This document shows positions 44,107-52,847 of a stretch of DNA of 64,000 bases, piece by piece. Location of the stretch: positions 1-64,000 of the forward strand of contig NZ_JAAWVT010000015.1 of the NCBI RefSeq assembly GCF_012271785.1. The letters run 5' to 3'. This stretch comes from Paeniglutamicibacter terrestris. Lineage in GTDB: Bacteria > Actinomycetota > Actinomycetes > Actinomycetales > Micrococcaceae. The number at the start of each line of letters is the position of its first letter. Position 1 is the stretch's first letter. A model generated the notes under the pieces. That model was not told where the DNA came from. It saw only the letters and a program-made list of their open reading frames with translations, and made no database searches. The translations under genes and the position numbers were made by a program.

Positions 44107-44654
44107 CGTGTGGAATTCCCTTCTGTGTCCCGCGACGCGCGCCCGGTGTGTTCGGCGGATCCGCATGGTTCTGCAGAGAAAAGCCGGTTACTTAGGGCAC
44201 TGCGCCGCCTTAACGGCTTTCCCGTTGCACCTCAAACCGGGGGCATGTGCTCCCGGCTTCCATGCCTACGGGTCCTGCTTACTCCAGCCTAGCCACCTCA
44301 ACGGCAGCGCGTGAAGGGTGGGCGGTAATTCTTCGTATCTTCGTGTCGAAGTGGCCACGCATCCCAAAGGGTCAAGTCAATTCGTAATTGTTACCAGAAA
44401 TTTGGACTCTCAACCTTGAAATGTGAGCCGAGTCTCTACATGATGAGCAGGTAGGGGAACCAATATCTATCATTGACCAGTGTTTCCCCGCCTCCATGGG
44501 GGACCTTCACCGTGATCCAACGGGCAGCCCGATTCCCAGCAGTAGATCCTTTTGGGAGCAGGCCACCCGCGGCACTCGCAGCCGACGGAGCACGGCTTCC
44601 CTGTCCATCTTTAGCAGCGGGCGGCCGTGGCCACCGGATCAAGTAGGAGGAACG
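44107..44654. promoter_or_regulatory. 548-bp divergent regulatory region of the sugar locus
   Basis: Non-coding space between the GH65 fusion gene and the importer. It should hold both promoters. Visible elements: a CCGGG/CCCGG stem around 44240, a CTTCG-TGT-CGAAG inverted repeat near 44338-44352 and an AATT-CGT-AATT repeat near 44380. None is a recognised operator, and no regulator gene is adjacent. Several in-frame start codons upstream of 44655 have no ribosome site. Confidence 0.4.
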
Positions 44655-45992
44655 ATGAGGAAGACACAGCGGGGGAAGGTTTACGCCTCCTTGGCATCAC
44701 TGGGCGTTGCCGCCCTGGTACTTACCGGTTGCGGCGGAGGTCCCGGAGCACCGGAGACCAGCGCGGCAAGCACCGATACGGGCGCCGCCACAGGCAAGGC
44801 GGAAGTGACCGTCTACGGCACCATTGCCGATGCCGAAGCGAAGTTGCTGGAGAAGTCTTGGGCCGACTGGTCCGAGGAAAACGACATTAAGATCAAGTAC
44901 GAATCCTCCAAGGAATTCGAGACACAGATCGCCGTCCGCGCTCAGGGTGGCAATGCGCCAGATCTGGCCATCTTCCCGCAGCCCGGCTTGCTGGGCGACC
45001 TCGCCACCCGTGGTTTCCTGAAGGCCGCGCCGGAAGGCGTTAAGGCGAATGTGGCTTCGGGCTGGTCCGAGGACTGGGCCAAATACGGAACCGTCGACGG
45101 GACCCTTTACGGCGCGCCGCTGATGGCCAGTGTGAAGGGTTGGGTCTGGTATTCACCGGCCGAATTCAAAGAAAAGGGCTACGAGGTCCCCACCACGTGG
45201 CAGGGGTTGCTTGACCTGACCGCGCAAATGGAAAAGGACAAGGGCAAGGCTCCTTGGTGCGCGGGCTTCGGCTCCGGCGATGCAACTGGCTGGCCGGGGA
45301 CGGACTGGGTGGAGGACTTGGTACTACGCCAGGCCGGGCCCGAGGTCTATGACCAGTGGGTGGCCAACGAGGTGAAGTTCACCGACCCGAAAATCAAGTC
45401 CGCTCTTGATGAGGTCGGCAAGATCCTCAAGAACCCTAAGTACGTCAACGCTGGCTACGGAGATGTGGCATCCATCAACGCTACCGCCTTCGGGGATGTG
45501 GCCGACGTCTTGGTATCCGGCGACTGCTCGCTTCACCACCAGGCGTCCTTCTTCAGCGGATTCATCACCGATGCAGGCGGCAAGGTCGGCCCGGACGCAG
45601 ATGTCTGGGGCTTTGTTACCCCGTCGATGGACGGTGCGGGCAATTCGGTGACCGGCGGTGGCGAGATCGTCGGTGCCTTCAGTGATGACCCCTCGGTGAT
45701 CAAGGTGCAGGAATACCTTTCCAGCCCCGAATGGGCCAACTCCCGTGTGAAGCTCGGTGGTGTGCTCTCGGCCAACAAGGGCCTTGACCCGGCCAACGCT
45801 TCTGACCCGTTGCTGGAGGAAGCGGTGAAGATCCTGCAGGATCCCGCCACCACCTTCCGCTTCGACGCCTCCGACCTGATGCCGGGTTCCGTGGGCTCGG
45901 GTTCATTCTGGAAGGGCATGGTCGACTGGATCAACGGGACCGATTCGGAGACCGTTTTGAAGGCCGTTGAGGCTGGCTGGCCCTCCAAGTAG
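44655..45992 (+). CDS. Sugar ABC transporter substrate-binding lipoprotein (alpha-glucoside type)
   Basis: About 445 aa. Signal peptide with lipobox VLTGCGGG (Cys about 24), Ser/Thr/Ala/Gly linker, then a cluster-B extracellular solute-binding fold: VTVYGTIADAEAKLLEKSWADW, ARGGNAPDLAIFPQ-like AQGGNAPDLAIFPQPG, GWPGTDWVEDLVLR. The pattern resembles AglE-type alpha-glucoside-binding proteins. AGGAGG lies 4 nt before the ATG. First gene of the importer operon; the partner phosphorylase is divergent. Confidence 0.88.
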   Translation: MRKTQRGKVYASLASLGVAALVLTGCGGGPGAPETSAASTDTGAATGKAEVTVYGTIADAEAKLLEKSWADWSEENDIKIKYESSKEFETQIAVRAQGGNAPDLAIFPQPGLLGDLATRGFLKAAPEGVKANVASGWSEDWAKYGTVDGTLYGAPLMASVKGWVWYSPAEFKEKGYEVPTTWQGLLDLTAQMEKDKGKAPWCAGFGSGDATGWPGTDWVEDLVLRQAGPEVYDQWVANEVKFTDPKIKSALDEVGKILKNPKYVNAGYGDVASINATAFGDVADVLVSGDCSLHHQASFFSGFITDAGGKVGPDADVWGFVTPSMDGAGNSVTGGGEIVGAFSDDPSVIKVQEYLSSPEWANSRVKLGGVLSANKGLDPANASDPLLEEAVKILQDPATTFRFDASDLMPGSVGSGSFWKGMVDWINGTDSETVLKAVEAGWPSK

Positions 45993-46006
45993 CGCCATCA
46001 CTTCAA

Positions 46007-46042
46007 CTGGGGCTGGGAGGCGGTAACGCCTCTCAGCCCCAG
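46007..46042 (+). terminator. Intercistronic hairpin after the binding-protein gene
   Basis: CTGGGGCTG/CAGCCCCAG plus an inner GAGGC/GCCTC stem. There is no long U-tract. Located between the binding protein and its permeases, it probably causes partial termination or protects the upstream mRNA, giving more binding protein than permease. Confidence 0.6.
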
Positions 46043-46165
46043 AATTATCCCCCTCCCGTATAGACTCCTTCGCCCACTTTCCTCGCCGCGATTCTTGCCC
46101 CGGCTCACCGGCCAGTGACCAGTTTGCGGCGCGGGCGCTCGCTCAAAGGCAGGCACCGACGCATC

Positions 46166-47299
46166 ATGACATTCTTCCTGAAATGGCTCAGCACCCTGCC
46201 GCCACTGGCACAGGTCCCCGTGGTCATCGGGGCCTTCCTCGTGGTGGCGGCCATGCTGCTCTTCCTGATCGAGCTCGCTCCGCGGCGCGGGCGAAAATAC
46301 ACCATCATCCGCGCGGTGGCCTGCGTTGCGATCCCCCTCGTTATGGTCGCATTGCTTGATTCCTACACGTGGGCCATTGCCGGTGCCGGTTTCCTGGGTT
46401 TACTGCTCTTCTGGTTGGACTACCGGTCGCGGCAGGGAGCCGGATACCTCTTCGCACTGGTGGGTTTCCTCTCCCCTGCGTTGCTCTTGTTGGTGGTTGG
46501 ACTCGTCATTCCCACCATCCAGACCACCATCGCCTCCTTCATGAATTCCCGCGGCACCGAATTTGTGGGGATGGAGAACTTCATCTGGATCTTCACCCAG
46601 CCCTCGGGGATTCGCACGGTGCTCAATACCGTGCTCTGGGTCCTCATTGCCCCCGCGGTATCCACAATTGCCGGTCTTGCCTACGCGGTGTTCATCGACA
46701 AGTCGCGCGGAGAAAAATTCTTCAAGATCCTGGTTTTCATGCCCATGGCGATCTCCTTTGTTGGCGCCTCGATCATTTGGCGTTTCATCTACACCGCGCG
46801 CCCGGCCGACGGACAGCAAATTGGTTTGCTCAACCAGGTCATCGTCTGGGCCGGCGGGGAACCGGTGCAGTTCCTGCAAGAATCTCCGCTGAACACCGTG
46901 GCGCTGATCGCGGTGTTGATCTGGGTCCAAACAGGATTTGCGATGGTGATCCTCTCCGCCGCCATCAAGGGTGTGCCGATCGAGCAGTTGGAGGCCGCGG
47001 AACTGGACGGCGCAAGTGCCTGGCAGCGCTTCGCCAACGTCACGCTGCCCGGGATCCGTTCCTCGTTGGTGGTCGTGTTGACCACCATCTCGATCGCCTC
47101 GCTGAAGGTCTTTGACATCGTGCGGACCATGACCGCCGGGGCAAATGACACCTCGGTGATCGCCAACGAAATGTATACCCAATTCCGCAATTTTGAGGGC
47201 GGCAGGTCGGCCGCCTTTGCCGTCATCCTCTTCATCATGGTGATGCCGATCGTCATCTACAACGCTAGGCAAATCAAGATGCAAAGGGAGCTGCGCTGA
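46166..47299 (+). CDS. Sugar ABC transporter permease (AglF/MalF type)
   Basis: About 377 aa. The EAA loop EAAELDGASAWQRFANVTLPGI, which contacts the ATPase, is near residue 290. Compared with usual about 300-residue permeases there is an N-terminal extension of some 85 residues with three extra hydrophobic segments before LFALVGFLSPALLLLVVGL. ATG 46166 is used; a GTG at 46115 would add a basic non-conserved leader. Overlaps the next permease as TGATG. Confidence 0.88.
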   Translation: MTFFLKWLSTLPPLAQVPVVIGAFLVVAAMLLFLIELAPRRGRKYTIIRAVACVAIPLVMVALLDSYTWAIAGAGFLGLLLFWLDYRSRQGAGYLFALVGFLSPALLLLVVGLVIPTIQTTIASFMNSRGTEFVGMENFIWIFTQPSGIRTVLNTVLWVLIAPAVSTIAGLAYAVFIDKSRGEKFFKILVFMPMAISFVGASIIWRFIYTARPADGQQIGLLNQVIVWAGGEPVQFLQESPLNTVALIAVLIWVQTGFAMVILSAAIKGVPIEQLEAAELDGASAWQRFANVTLPGIRSSLVVVLTTISIASLKVFDIVRTMTAGANDTSVIANEMYTQFRNFEGGRSAAFAVILFIMVMPIVIYNARQIKMQRELR

Positions 47300-48237
47300 T
47301 GTCCACCCTCACCACCACCGAGCCTAAGTCCCCCGCCGGAAAGCCACGTCCCGTCGCTTCGCTGGCCAAGACCCGACTGACCAACCGCTGGGCAACACTC
47401 GCCGCGCTGGTGATCGCTGCCATGTGGACCATCCCCACCATCGGGCTTTTGGTCTCCTCGTTCCGTCCCGCCCAAGAGGTGCGTACCACCGGCTGGTGGA
47501 CGATCTTCGCCCATCCGGGCCTCACCACCGATAACTACTCGGCGGTGCTGCAAGCGGGCAACTCACAGTTGACCATGGCCGGTTCCTTCATCAACTCCAT
47601 CGCCATCACGCTGCCGGCAACGTTGATCCCGCTGGTCTTGGCAACGCTTGCCGCCTATGCCTTCGCCTGGATGCGTTTCCCCGGCAAGGATTTAGTCTTC
47701 ATCCTGGTCTTCGCCCTGCAGATTGTTCCCATTCAGATGGCGCTGGTACCGCTGCTGCGGCTATTTGCCGTGGGGGAGATTTTTGGTTTCCCCATTATTG
47801 GCGCCTTTGGTTCGGCCGGATACGCGCAGGTGTGGATCGCGCACACGATCTTTGCCCTTCCCCTGGCCATCTTCCTTCTACACAACTTCATTGCGGAAAT
47901 CCCCAATGAGATCATCGAGGCGGCCCGCGTGGATGGGGCAAGCCACGGTCAGATCTTCTTCCGCATCGTGCTTCCGTTAACGGCACCGGCCATTGCCGCA
48001 TTTTCCATCTTCCAGTTCCTCTGGGTGTGGAATGACCTTTTGGTCGCGCTGATTTTCGCCGACGGCGCTGTCGCCCCGATCACCAAGCTATTGGCCGAGA
48101 TTACCGGTAGTCGTGGGCAGGATTGGCACCTACTGACAGCCGGAGCCTTTGTGGCGATGATCGTGCCGCTGGCAGTATTCTTCGCCCTGCAGCGCTACTT
48201 CGTCCGCGGTCTCATGGCTGGTTCCGCCAAGGGGTAA
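47299..48237 (+). CDS. Sugar ABC transporter permease (AglG/MalG type)
   Basis: 312 aa, six membrane segments; the EAA loop EAARVDGASHGQIFFRIVLPL lies in the last third. The N-terminal about 30 residues are cytoplasmic and Lys/Arg/Pro-rich. Forms the heterodimeric channel with the preceding permease. No ATP-binding subunit follows; a shared MsiK-like ATPase elsewhere in the genome is expected for this transporter class in Actinobacteria. Confidence 0.9.
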   Translation: MSTLTTTEPKSPAGKPRPVASLAKTRLTNRWATLAALVIAAMWTIPTIGLLVSSFRPAQEVRTTGWWTIFAHPGLTTDNYSAVLQAGNSQLTMAGSFINSIAITLPATLIPLVLATLAAYAFAWMRFPGKDLVFILVFALQIVPIQMALVPLLRLFAVGEIFGFPIIGAFGSAGYAQVWIAHTIFALPLAIFLLHNFIAEIPNEIIEAARVDGASHGQIFFRIVLPLTAPAIAAFSIFQFLWVWNDLLVALIFADGAVAPITKLLAEITGSRGQDWHLLTAGAFVAMIVPLAVFFALQRYFVRGLMAGSAKG

Positions 48238-48289
48238 TTGAACCGTTATTCACGCGTACAGGAAAGCCCACGGTTCACTGGCTAGGATA

Positions 48290-49288
48290 GTGGGCGTGGC
48301 GAAGTGGATAAAGACTTGGACGGAAGACGGCTGGCGTGCCGAGGTGCTCGAATGGATAGATATGGCGTGCGAGGCATATTCACTTTCGCGCACCGGAGAA
48401 CCCGAAAATGCGTCAAATTCCATTCGAGCCAAGCACCTTCGGGTGCCCACCGACGCGGGCAAACTTCACTTTAAGGCAGTGGCGCCTGGGCAGTTTTTTG
48501 AGCCCCCACTGACGGCTGCCGCTGCCACGCTTTCGCCCGAGCGACTGGTCATGCCGCTGGCGATCGACCCGCTGCGCGGCTGGATGTTGTCCCCCGACTA
48601 CGGTTCGACCCTTGACGAGCTGGCCACCACCCCGATCTTATGGGAACGCGCGCTAGGCGCCCTGGGTTCCTTACAGCGTGAGGTTGTCGATTCGGAGGAG
48701 GTGCTCTTTGATGCCGGTCTACAGATTCTTGATCCGGCATGGATCCCCGAAGAATTTAACAACGCCCTCACCCTGCATGCGTCCTTGCCCTCCGATCATC
48801 CGCTGGGCATTCCGGCTCGCGATGCTGACCATGCTTTTTCTGCCCTCAAGGACATCGAGGAGGCCTGCGAGCAGCTGATCGCAGGTCCCATCCCGCTCAG
48901 TTTGGAACACGGCTCCTTTGATCGGCGTCGGGTCTTTGCCCCCACCGAGGAGGACTCGGTACCGCGGATCCTGAATCTAGGGGACGCGCACTGGGCTCAT
49001 CCCTTTGCCTCCCTGGCACGGCCGATCGAGCGGATGCGTATCGATTTCCGCTGCGGTCCGGAGGATCCACGAATTATGGCCGCGATCGGTACGTATTTGG
49101 CCGCTTGGGCAGATTATGGCACTCCCGACCAGCTCTATTCGCTGGTGGCCCCGGCCCTACGGATCTCTCCGCTGCACACCCATGAGACCTGGCTGCAATT
49201 GCTGGCCAACGCCGATGAGGCAGCACTACTGCGTTGGGCTCCCATGGTCCTTGAGCCTCTGTCTTCATTGGCCCACGCCACCGCATAA
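48290..49288 (+). CDS. Aminoglycoside-phosphotransferase-fold protein lacking catalytic residues
   Basis: 332 aa, GTG start. The C-terminal half has the outline of an APH/choline-kinase lobe: a brenner-like segment LEHGSFDRRRVF where active enzymes read HGDxxxxN, and ILNLGDAHWAHPFASLARP where they read IDWxxAxxGxPxxDLA. The catalytic Asp is Ser and the metal-binding Asp is Asn, so kinase activity is doubtful. The N-terminal lobe is recognisable only by KLHFKAVAP (possible ATP lysine). A pseudokinase or a misaligned family are both possible. Convergent with the GDPD gene 29 bp away. Confidence 0.5.
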   Translation: MGVAKWIKTWTEDGWRAEVLEWIDMACEAYSLSRTGEPENASNSIRAKHLRVPTDAGKLHFKAVAPGQFFEPPLTAAAATLSPERLVMPLAIDPLRGWMLSPDYGSTLDELATTPILWERALGALGSLQREVVDSEEVLFDAGLQILDPAWIPEEFNNALTLHASLPSDHPLGIPARDADHAFSALKDIEEACEQLIAGPIPLSLEHGSFDRRRVFAPTEEDSVPRILNLGDAHWAHPFASLARPIERMRIDFRCGPEDPRIMAAIGTYLAAWADYGTPDQLYSLVAPALRISPLHTHETWLQLLANADEAALLRWAPMVLEPLSSLAHATA

Positions 49289-49317
49289 CTTGGCCGGTAA
49301 GAATTTGATGGCTGGGC

Positions 49318-50148
49318 TCAGCGAGTCAGGCTGTTTTGTGGCCAATGACCTCGCTCGCTCATGACCGCCGCCAGGGTCGGGGCAGCATCAGTCATGATGC
49401 CGTCAACACCCATGTCCAAGAGGCGGTGCATCGCCGGCGCATCATTAACCACCCACACGTGGACCTGTAGTGAGGCATCGTGGGCGCGTTGGATGAAGCG
49501 GGGCGTCACCACACGAAGCTTTCCGTGGGTCTCGGGGACCTGTAGGGCCGCAAAGGATCCGTAAACGGCTCGCGGCAACGGTGCCACGGCCCCGATCAGC
49601 ACTGCCGCGCCCACACCAATGATTCCGGGACTCGTGGCCAGCTGATGGGTCCGGTCATCGGCCGCCAGTAGCCGAGAGGCCATGTGCCGACGACTGCCGT
49701 TAAAGGAGCCCAGCAGGACCCGATCCGCGGCACGATGCCGTACCAAGGTCTCGGCCATGAGCTCCGCCGCGGGGCCGGCCTTGATATCAACGTTAAAGCG
49801 GGCGCTACGGAAACTTTCCAAGAGCTCCTCGAAGGTGGGAATCGGTTCCCCCGCCACCCTGAGCTCGGCGAGTTCGGCGGCGGTGCAGTCCCGCACACGA
49901 CGTGGATCCCCGGTGAGCCGCACAAGGTCCTCGTCATGGAAGGCCACCAAAACCCCGTCGCGGGTGGCGTGAACGTCGGTTTCCAGGTAACCGAAGCCCA
50001 GCTCGGTGGCAGCGGTGAAGGCCTTCACGGTGTTTTCTTCACCGGCGGGTGCGAATCCGCGGTGCGAAAACGCGAGAGGGAATCCGGCCAATGGCCGATG
50101 CGGGGTATTGAGCAAAAACGGTGTTTTTCCTACGCGCGGGCTCTTCAT
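49318..50148 (-). CDS. Glycerophosphodiester phosphodiesterase
   Basis: 276 aa. Hydrolyses glycerophosphodiesters to glycerol-3-phosphate and an alcohol. FSHRGFAPAGEENT, YLETDVHATRDGVLVAFHDEDLVRLTG (active-site HR, ExD and H residues) and FNVDIKAG are the GDPD motifs; VHVWVVNDAPAMHRLLDMGVDGIMTDAP is the end of the barrel. No signal peptide, so cytoplasmic. AAGGA precedes the ATG. Heads nothing; followed on the same strand by no close gene. Confidence 0.92.
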   Translation of the reverse strand: MKSPRVGKTPFLLNTPHRPLAGFPLAFSHRGFAPAGEENTVKAFTAATELGFGYLETDVHATRDGVLVAFHDEDLVRLTGDPRRVRDCTAAELAELRVAGEPIPTFEELLESFRSARFNVDIKAGPAAELMAETLVRHRAADRVLLGSFNGSRRHMASRLLAADDRTHQLATSPGIIGVGAAVLIGAVAPLPRAVYGSFAALQVPETHGKLRVVTPRFIQRAHDASLQVHVWVVNDAPAMHRLLDMGVDGIMTDAAPTLAAVMSERGHWPQNSLTR

Positions 50149-50185
50149 GTGATCCTTTCACCAACGTTGGTGTTGCCGATCCTAC

Positions 50186-51046
50186 TCAGCGTTCGTCCGG
50201 TCCCGAGCTCTCCCACGGCCTTGAGGCGTCCCGGTCAAGAATCTGTTCCAGCACCCTAGCGACCCCGTCCTGTTCAACGCCTGGGGCACGATAGCTGGCG
50301 GCGGCGATGGCCGCTAAGTGTCCGGACGCCATGGCATAACCGTGCCCGGCCCAGGACAGCATTTCTAGGTCATTGGGCATGTCGCCGAACGCGATGACTT
50401 CTGCCGGTCCGATGCCCAACCCTGCCGCGTAGTCGCGCAACGCCACCGATTTGTCCACGGCAACATGGGCCATTTCCAGCAGCGAAATCCCAAACGCTGA
50501 ATGAGTGACGGACACCAGATGACGCAACGAATCGCCCACCGCATCCAAGAAGTCATCGGCACTGCGGGTGCGGGACTTCGCCAGGAACTTCACCACCCCC
50601 TCGTTCTGCAGTTGGGCCGAACCAAGCTCAAGCAATGTGCCCGATTCGGTGCCCACAGCCTGGGAGTGTTCGGCGAATCCTTCACCTAGGTGCAGGCCAC
50701 GAGTGGTTTCGGCGGCGAAGGTGGCACCGGGTTCGGCGCGCAAGATGATCTGTTGCGCCAGCACCAGGTCCGCTGGCGCGATGGTCTTGGCGCTGAGTAG
50801 GCGTTGGGCTTCGAGGTCGTAAAGCACCGCACCGTTGGAGCAGATCACCGTGCCCAGCTGACCGAAGGCATCACGCACCGGATCCAACCAGCGCACCGGC
50901 CGTCCGGTGACAAAAACGATGTGCATTCCCGCGGCTCGAGCGCGATTGAAGGCTTCGATGGTGCGCGCGGAGATACTCCCGTCGGCACGGATGATGGTGC
51001 CGTCCAGGTCGCTGGCCACCAGCCGCACCTCCGGAGCTACTCGCAT
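50186..51046 (-). CDS. Cof-type HAD-superfamily hydrolase
   Basis: 286 aa. LVASDLDGTIIRADG (motif I), VFVTGRPVRWL (motif II), KSRTRSADDF region with the conserved Lys, and VIAFGDMPNDLEMLSWAGHGYAMASGH (motifs III/IV). Substrate unknown. Lies 37 bp before GDPD and 11 bp after the PfkB-type kinase on the same strand, so the three may be cotranscribed. It is the second Cof-type enzyme in the window, after the one at 20.5 kb. Confidence 0.88.
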   Translation of the reverse strand: MRVAPEVRLVASDLDGTIIRADGSISARTIEAFNRARAAGMHIVFVTGRPVRWLDPVRDAFGQLGTVICSNGAVLYDLEAQRLLSAKTIAPADLVLAQQIILRAEPGATFAAETTRGLHLGEGFAEHSQAVGTESGTLLELGSAQLQNEGVVKFLAKSRTRSADDFLDAVGDSLRHLVSVTHSAFGISLLEMAHVAVDKSVALRDYAAGLGIGPAEVIAFGDMPNDLEMLSWAGHGYAMASGHLAAIAAASYRAPGVEQDGVARVLEQILDRDASRPWESSGPDER

Positions 51047-51057
51047 ACTCGAGGACT

Positions 51058-51969
51058 TCAGTGAATTTCGCTGCGCGTCGGTGGATTGGCCCCGGGGCGC
51101 GAGACGGTGATGGCTGCTGCCTTGGCAGCATAGTCAAGGATCTGGGTGAGCGTGTTTGGGTCCAGTGCGTGCAGCGTCTCGCGCTGTTCGCTGCCCAATA
51201 GCCCGCGGACCTCCATGGCAGAGATCATCGCGGCCATAAAGGAATCTCCCGCGCCCACGGTGTCGGCAACGTCAACCACCGGAGCGTTGGTGCGCGCGCT
51301 GCCGGCCCTGACCAGGCCCAGTGGACCGCCGGAGCCATAGGTGGCAACGACCATCGCCGGGCCCATCGCCAGCCAGGCAGTGGCCGTGTCGGCGGCACTG
51401 CGGTGCGGGTAGAGCCATTCCAGATCGGAATCCGAGGCGCGCACCACGTCGGATAATCTCACGAAGCTTTCGACATTCACGACGGCTGCTGCGTGATCGG
51501 TGATCAGTGAGGGCCGGATATTCGGATCATAAGAAATGGTGGCGTGTGGGCGGGCAGCCTCGATGAGCTTGCGCACCTTGTGAGCTCCGGGTTCCAGCAG
51601 CGTGGCAAGGGAGCCGGTGTGCACCAGTCGGGCATCTGCCAGCGCCGAGGTATCAGCGGGTAGCTCGGGCAAATCCCAGTGGATGTCAAAGGTGTAGGTG
51701 GCGGCACCCACCGGGTCCAGGATGCCCCTAGCCGTGGAAGTTGCCACCTCATCGGCACCGCCCACGTAGCGCACGTCGTGGGTGGCCAGGGCGTGCTCGA
51801 TCTTGGCCCCGTAGTCATCACGGCCCCAGCGTCCGATCAGCGTCACCGGGTGGTCCAGCTTGGCCAGTCCAACGGCGACGTTTAACGGGCTACCGCCGAC
51901 GAAGGAGCGCGGAGCGCTGATCCCTCCGGACAGTACATCGACTAGGGCCTCGCCTATGACCGTCAGCAC
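51058..51969 (-). CDS. PfkB-family carbohydrate kinase (fructokinase-like)
   Basis: About 303 aa from GTG 51969, which has GAGGAG upstream; a longer frame would overlap the neighbouring hydrolase gene with non-conserved sequence. GGSPLNVAVGLAKL is the first PfkB signature and DTVGAGDSFMAAM the second, with the catalytic base Asp. The layout resembles fructokinase (ScrK/Frk); 2-keto-3-deoxygluconate kinase cannot be excluded. Confidence 0.88.
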   Translation of the reverse strand: MLTVIGEALVDVLSGGISAPRSFVGGSPLNVAVGLAKLDHPVTLIGRWGRDDYGAKIEHALATHDVRYVGGADEVATSTARGILDPVGAATYTFDIHWDLPELPADTSALADARLVHTGSLATLLEPGAHKVRKLIEAARPHATISYDPNIRPSLITDHAAAVVNVESFVRLSDVVRASDSDLEWLYPHRSAADTATAWLAMGPAMVVATYGSGGPLGLVRAGSARTNAPVVDVADTVGAGDSFMAAMISAMEVRGLLGSEQRETLHALDPNTLTQILDYAAKAAAITVSRPGANPPTRSEIH

Positions 51970-52046
51970 ATCGGGCTCCTCATGTTTCTTGGGGTTGTCG
52001 ACTTCAATATACCGGTCGGTAGCCAAAGGACCCCCAGTTTGTGAGG

Positions 52047-52847
52047 CTAGTCGCGCAGTGGATTCGCCGTCCCAAGTCCCAGCAGGGCGGCAACACATTC
52101 TTCCCACGCCGCATCCCCCGGGGTGATGAGCCCATAATGATCCCCGTCGAATTCGCGATAATCCACCGTCGCCCCGGCCAACCGCGCGGCGGCGGCCACC
52201 GATCTGGCCACAGATACCGGCACATCGGCGTCATTGCGTCCATGCAACATCACCAACGGAACACTCGTGACGAGCCGCAGTGCCGGATCTGCAATGGCCC
52301 AGGCGCTCGGGTCCGACTCTGGGGTCGATCCCATAAACTCACCCGCGGCATCGGCACTCAGCTCCAGCCGGTGAGCCAGCGCCAAGTCCAGGACGCCGGC
52401 CTGTGAGATGACCCCATCAAGTCGTTCGGTCTGTGCGGTACTGGCTCCGGGGGCACCGGCGGGCAGCAGCGATCGGCCAGCGGCCCACAGCGCCAGATGG
52501 CCACCGGCCGAATGCCCGACGGCCACGCGCGGGCCCCGGGACAAACCCGCTGCACCAAGTGCCGGGGTTAATGCATCAATGCCTGCCGCCACGTCAAGGA
52601 AGGTTTGCGGGTATCCCCCGCCATTGCCGTTGCGGCGATATTCCAGGTTCCACGACACGATGCCGCGCTCGGCCAGATCCGCGGCCAGCGGGCGGCCCAA
52701 CTCGGCGTCGTAGGCCGAGCGCCAGAACCCACCATGAATGATGATGGCAATGTGCTGATGCACCCGAGTCTCGGGCACCCACAATTCGGCATATTGGTTG
52801 ACGTCCGTGCCATAGGCGAAGCGCCGCCGCAGCACCGAAGCGGACAT
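52047..52847 (-). CDS. Alpha/beta hydrolase (BD-FAE / kynurenine-formamidase-like)
   Basis: 266 aa. IIIHGGFWRSAYD provides the HGG oxyanion hole, VGHSAGGHLALWAAG the nucleophile Ser, HGRNDADVPVSVA the Asp and FDGDHYGLITP the His. Short-lid hydrolases of this layout include arylformamidases and small carboxylesterases. It abuts the enoyl-CoA hydratase gene (1-bp overlap). Confidence 0.83.
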   Translation of the reverse strand: MSASVLRRRFAYGTDVNQYAELWVPETRVHQHIAIIIHGGFWRSAYDAELGRPLAADLAERGIVSWNLEYRRNGNGGGYPQTFLDVAAGIDALTPALGAAGLSRGPRVAVGHSAGGHLALWAAGRSLLPAGAPGASTAQTERLDGVISQAGVLDLALAHRLELSADAAGEFMGSTPESDPSAWAIADPALRLVTSVPLVMLHGRNDADVPVSVARSVAAAARLAGATVDYREFDGDHYGLITPGDAAWEECVAALLGLGTANPLRD

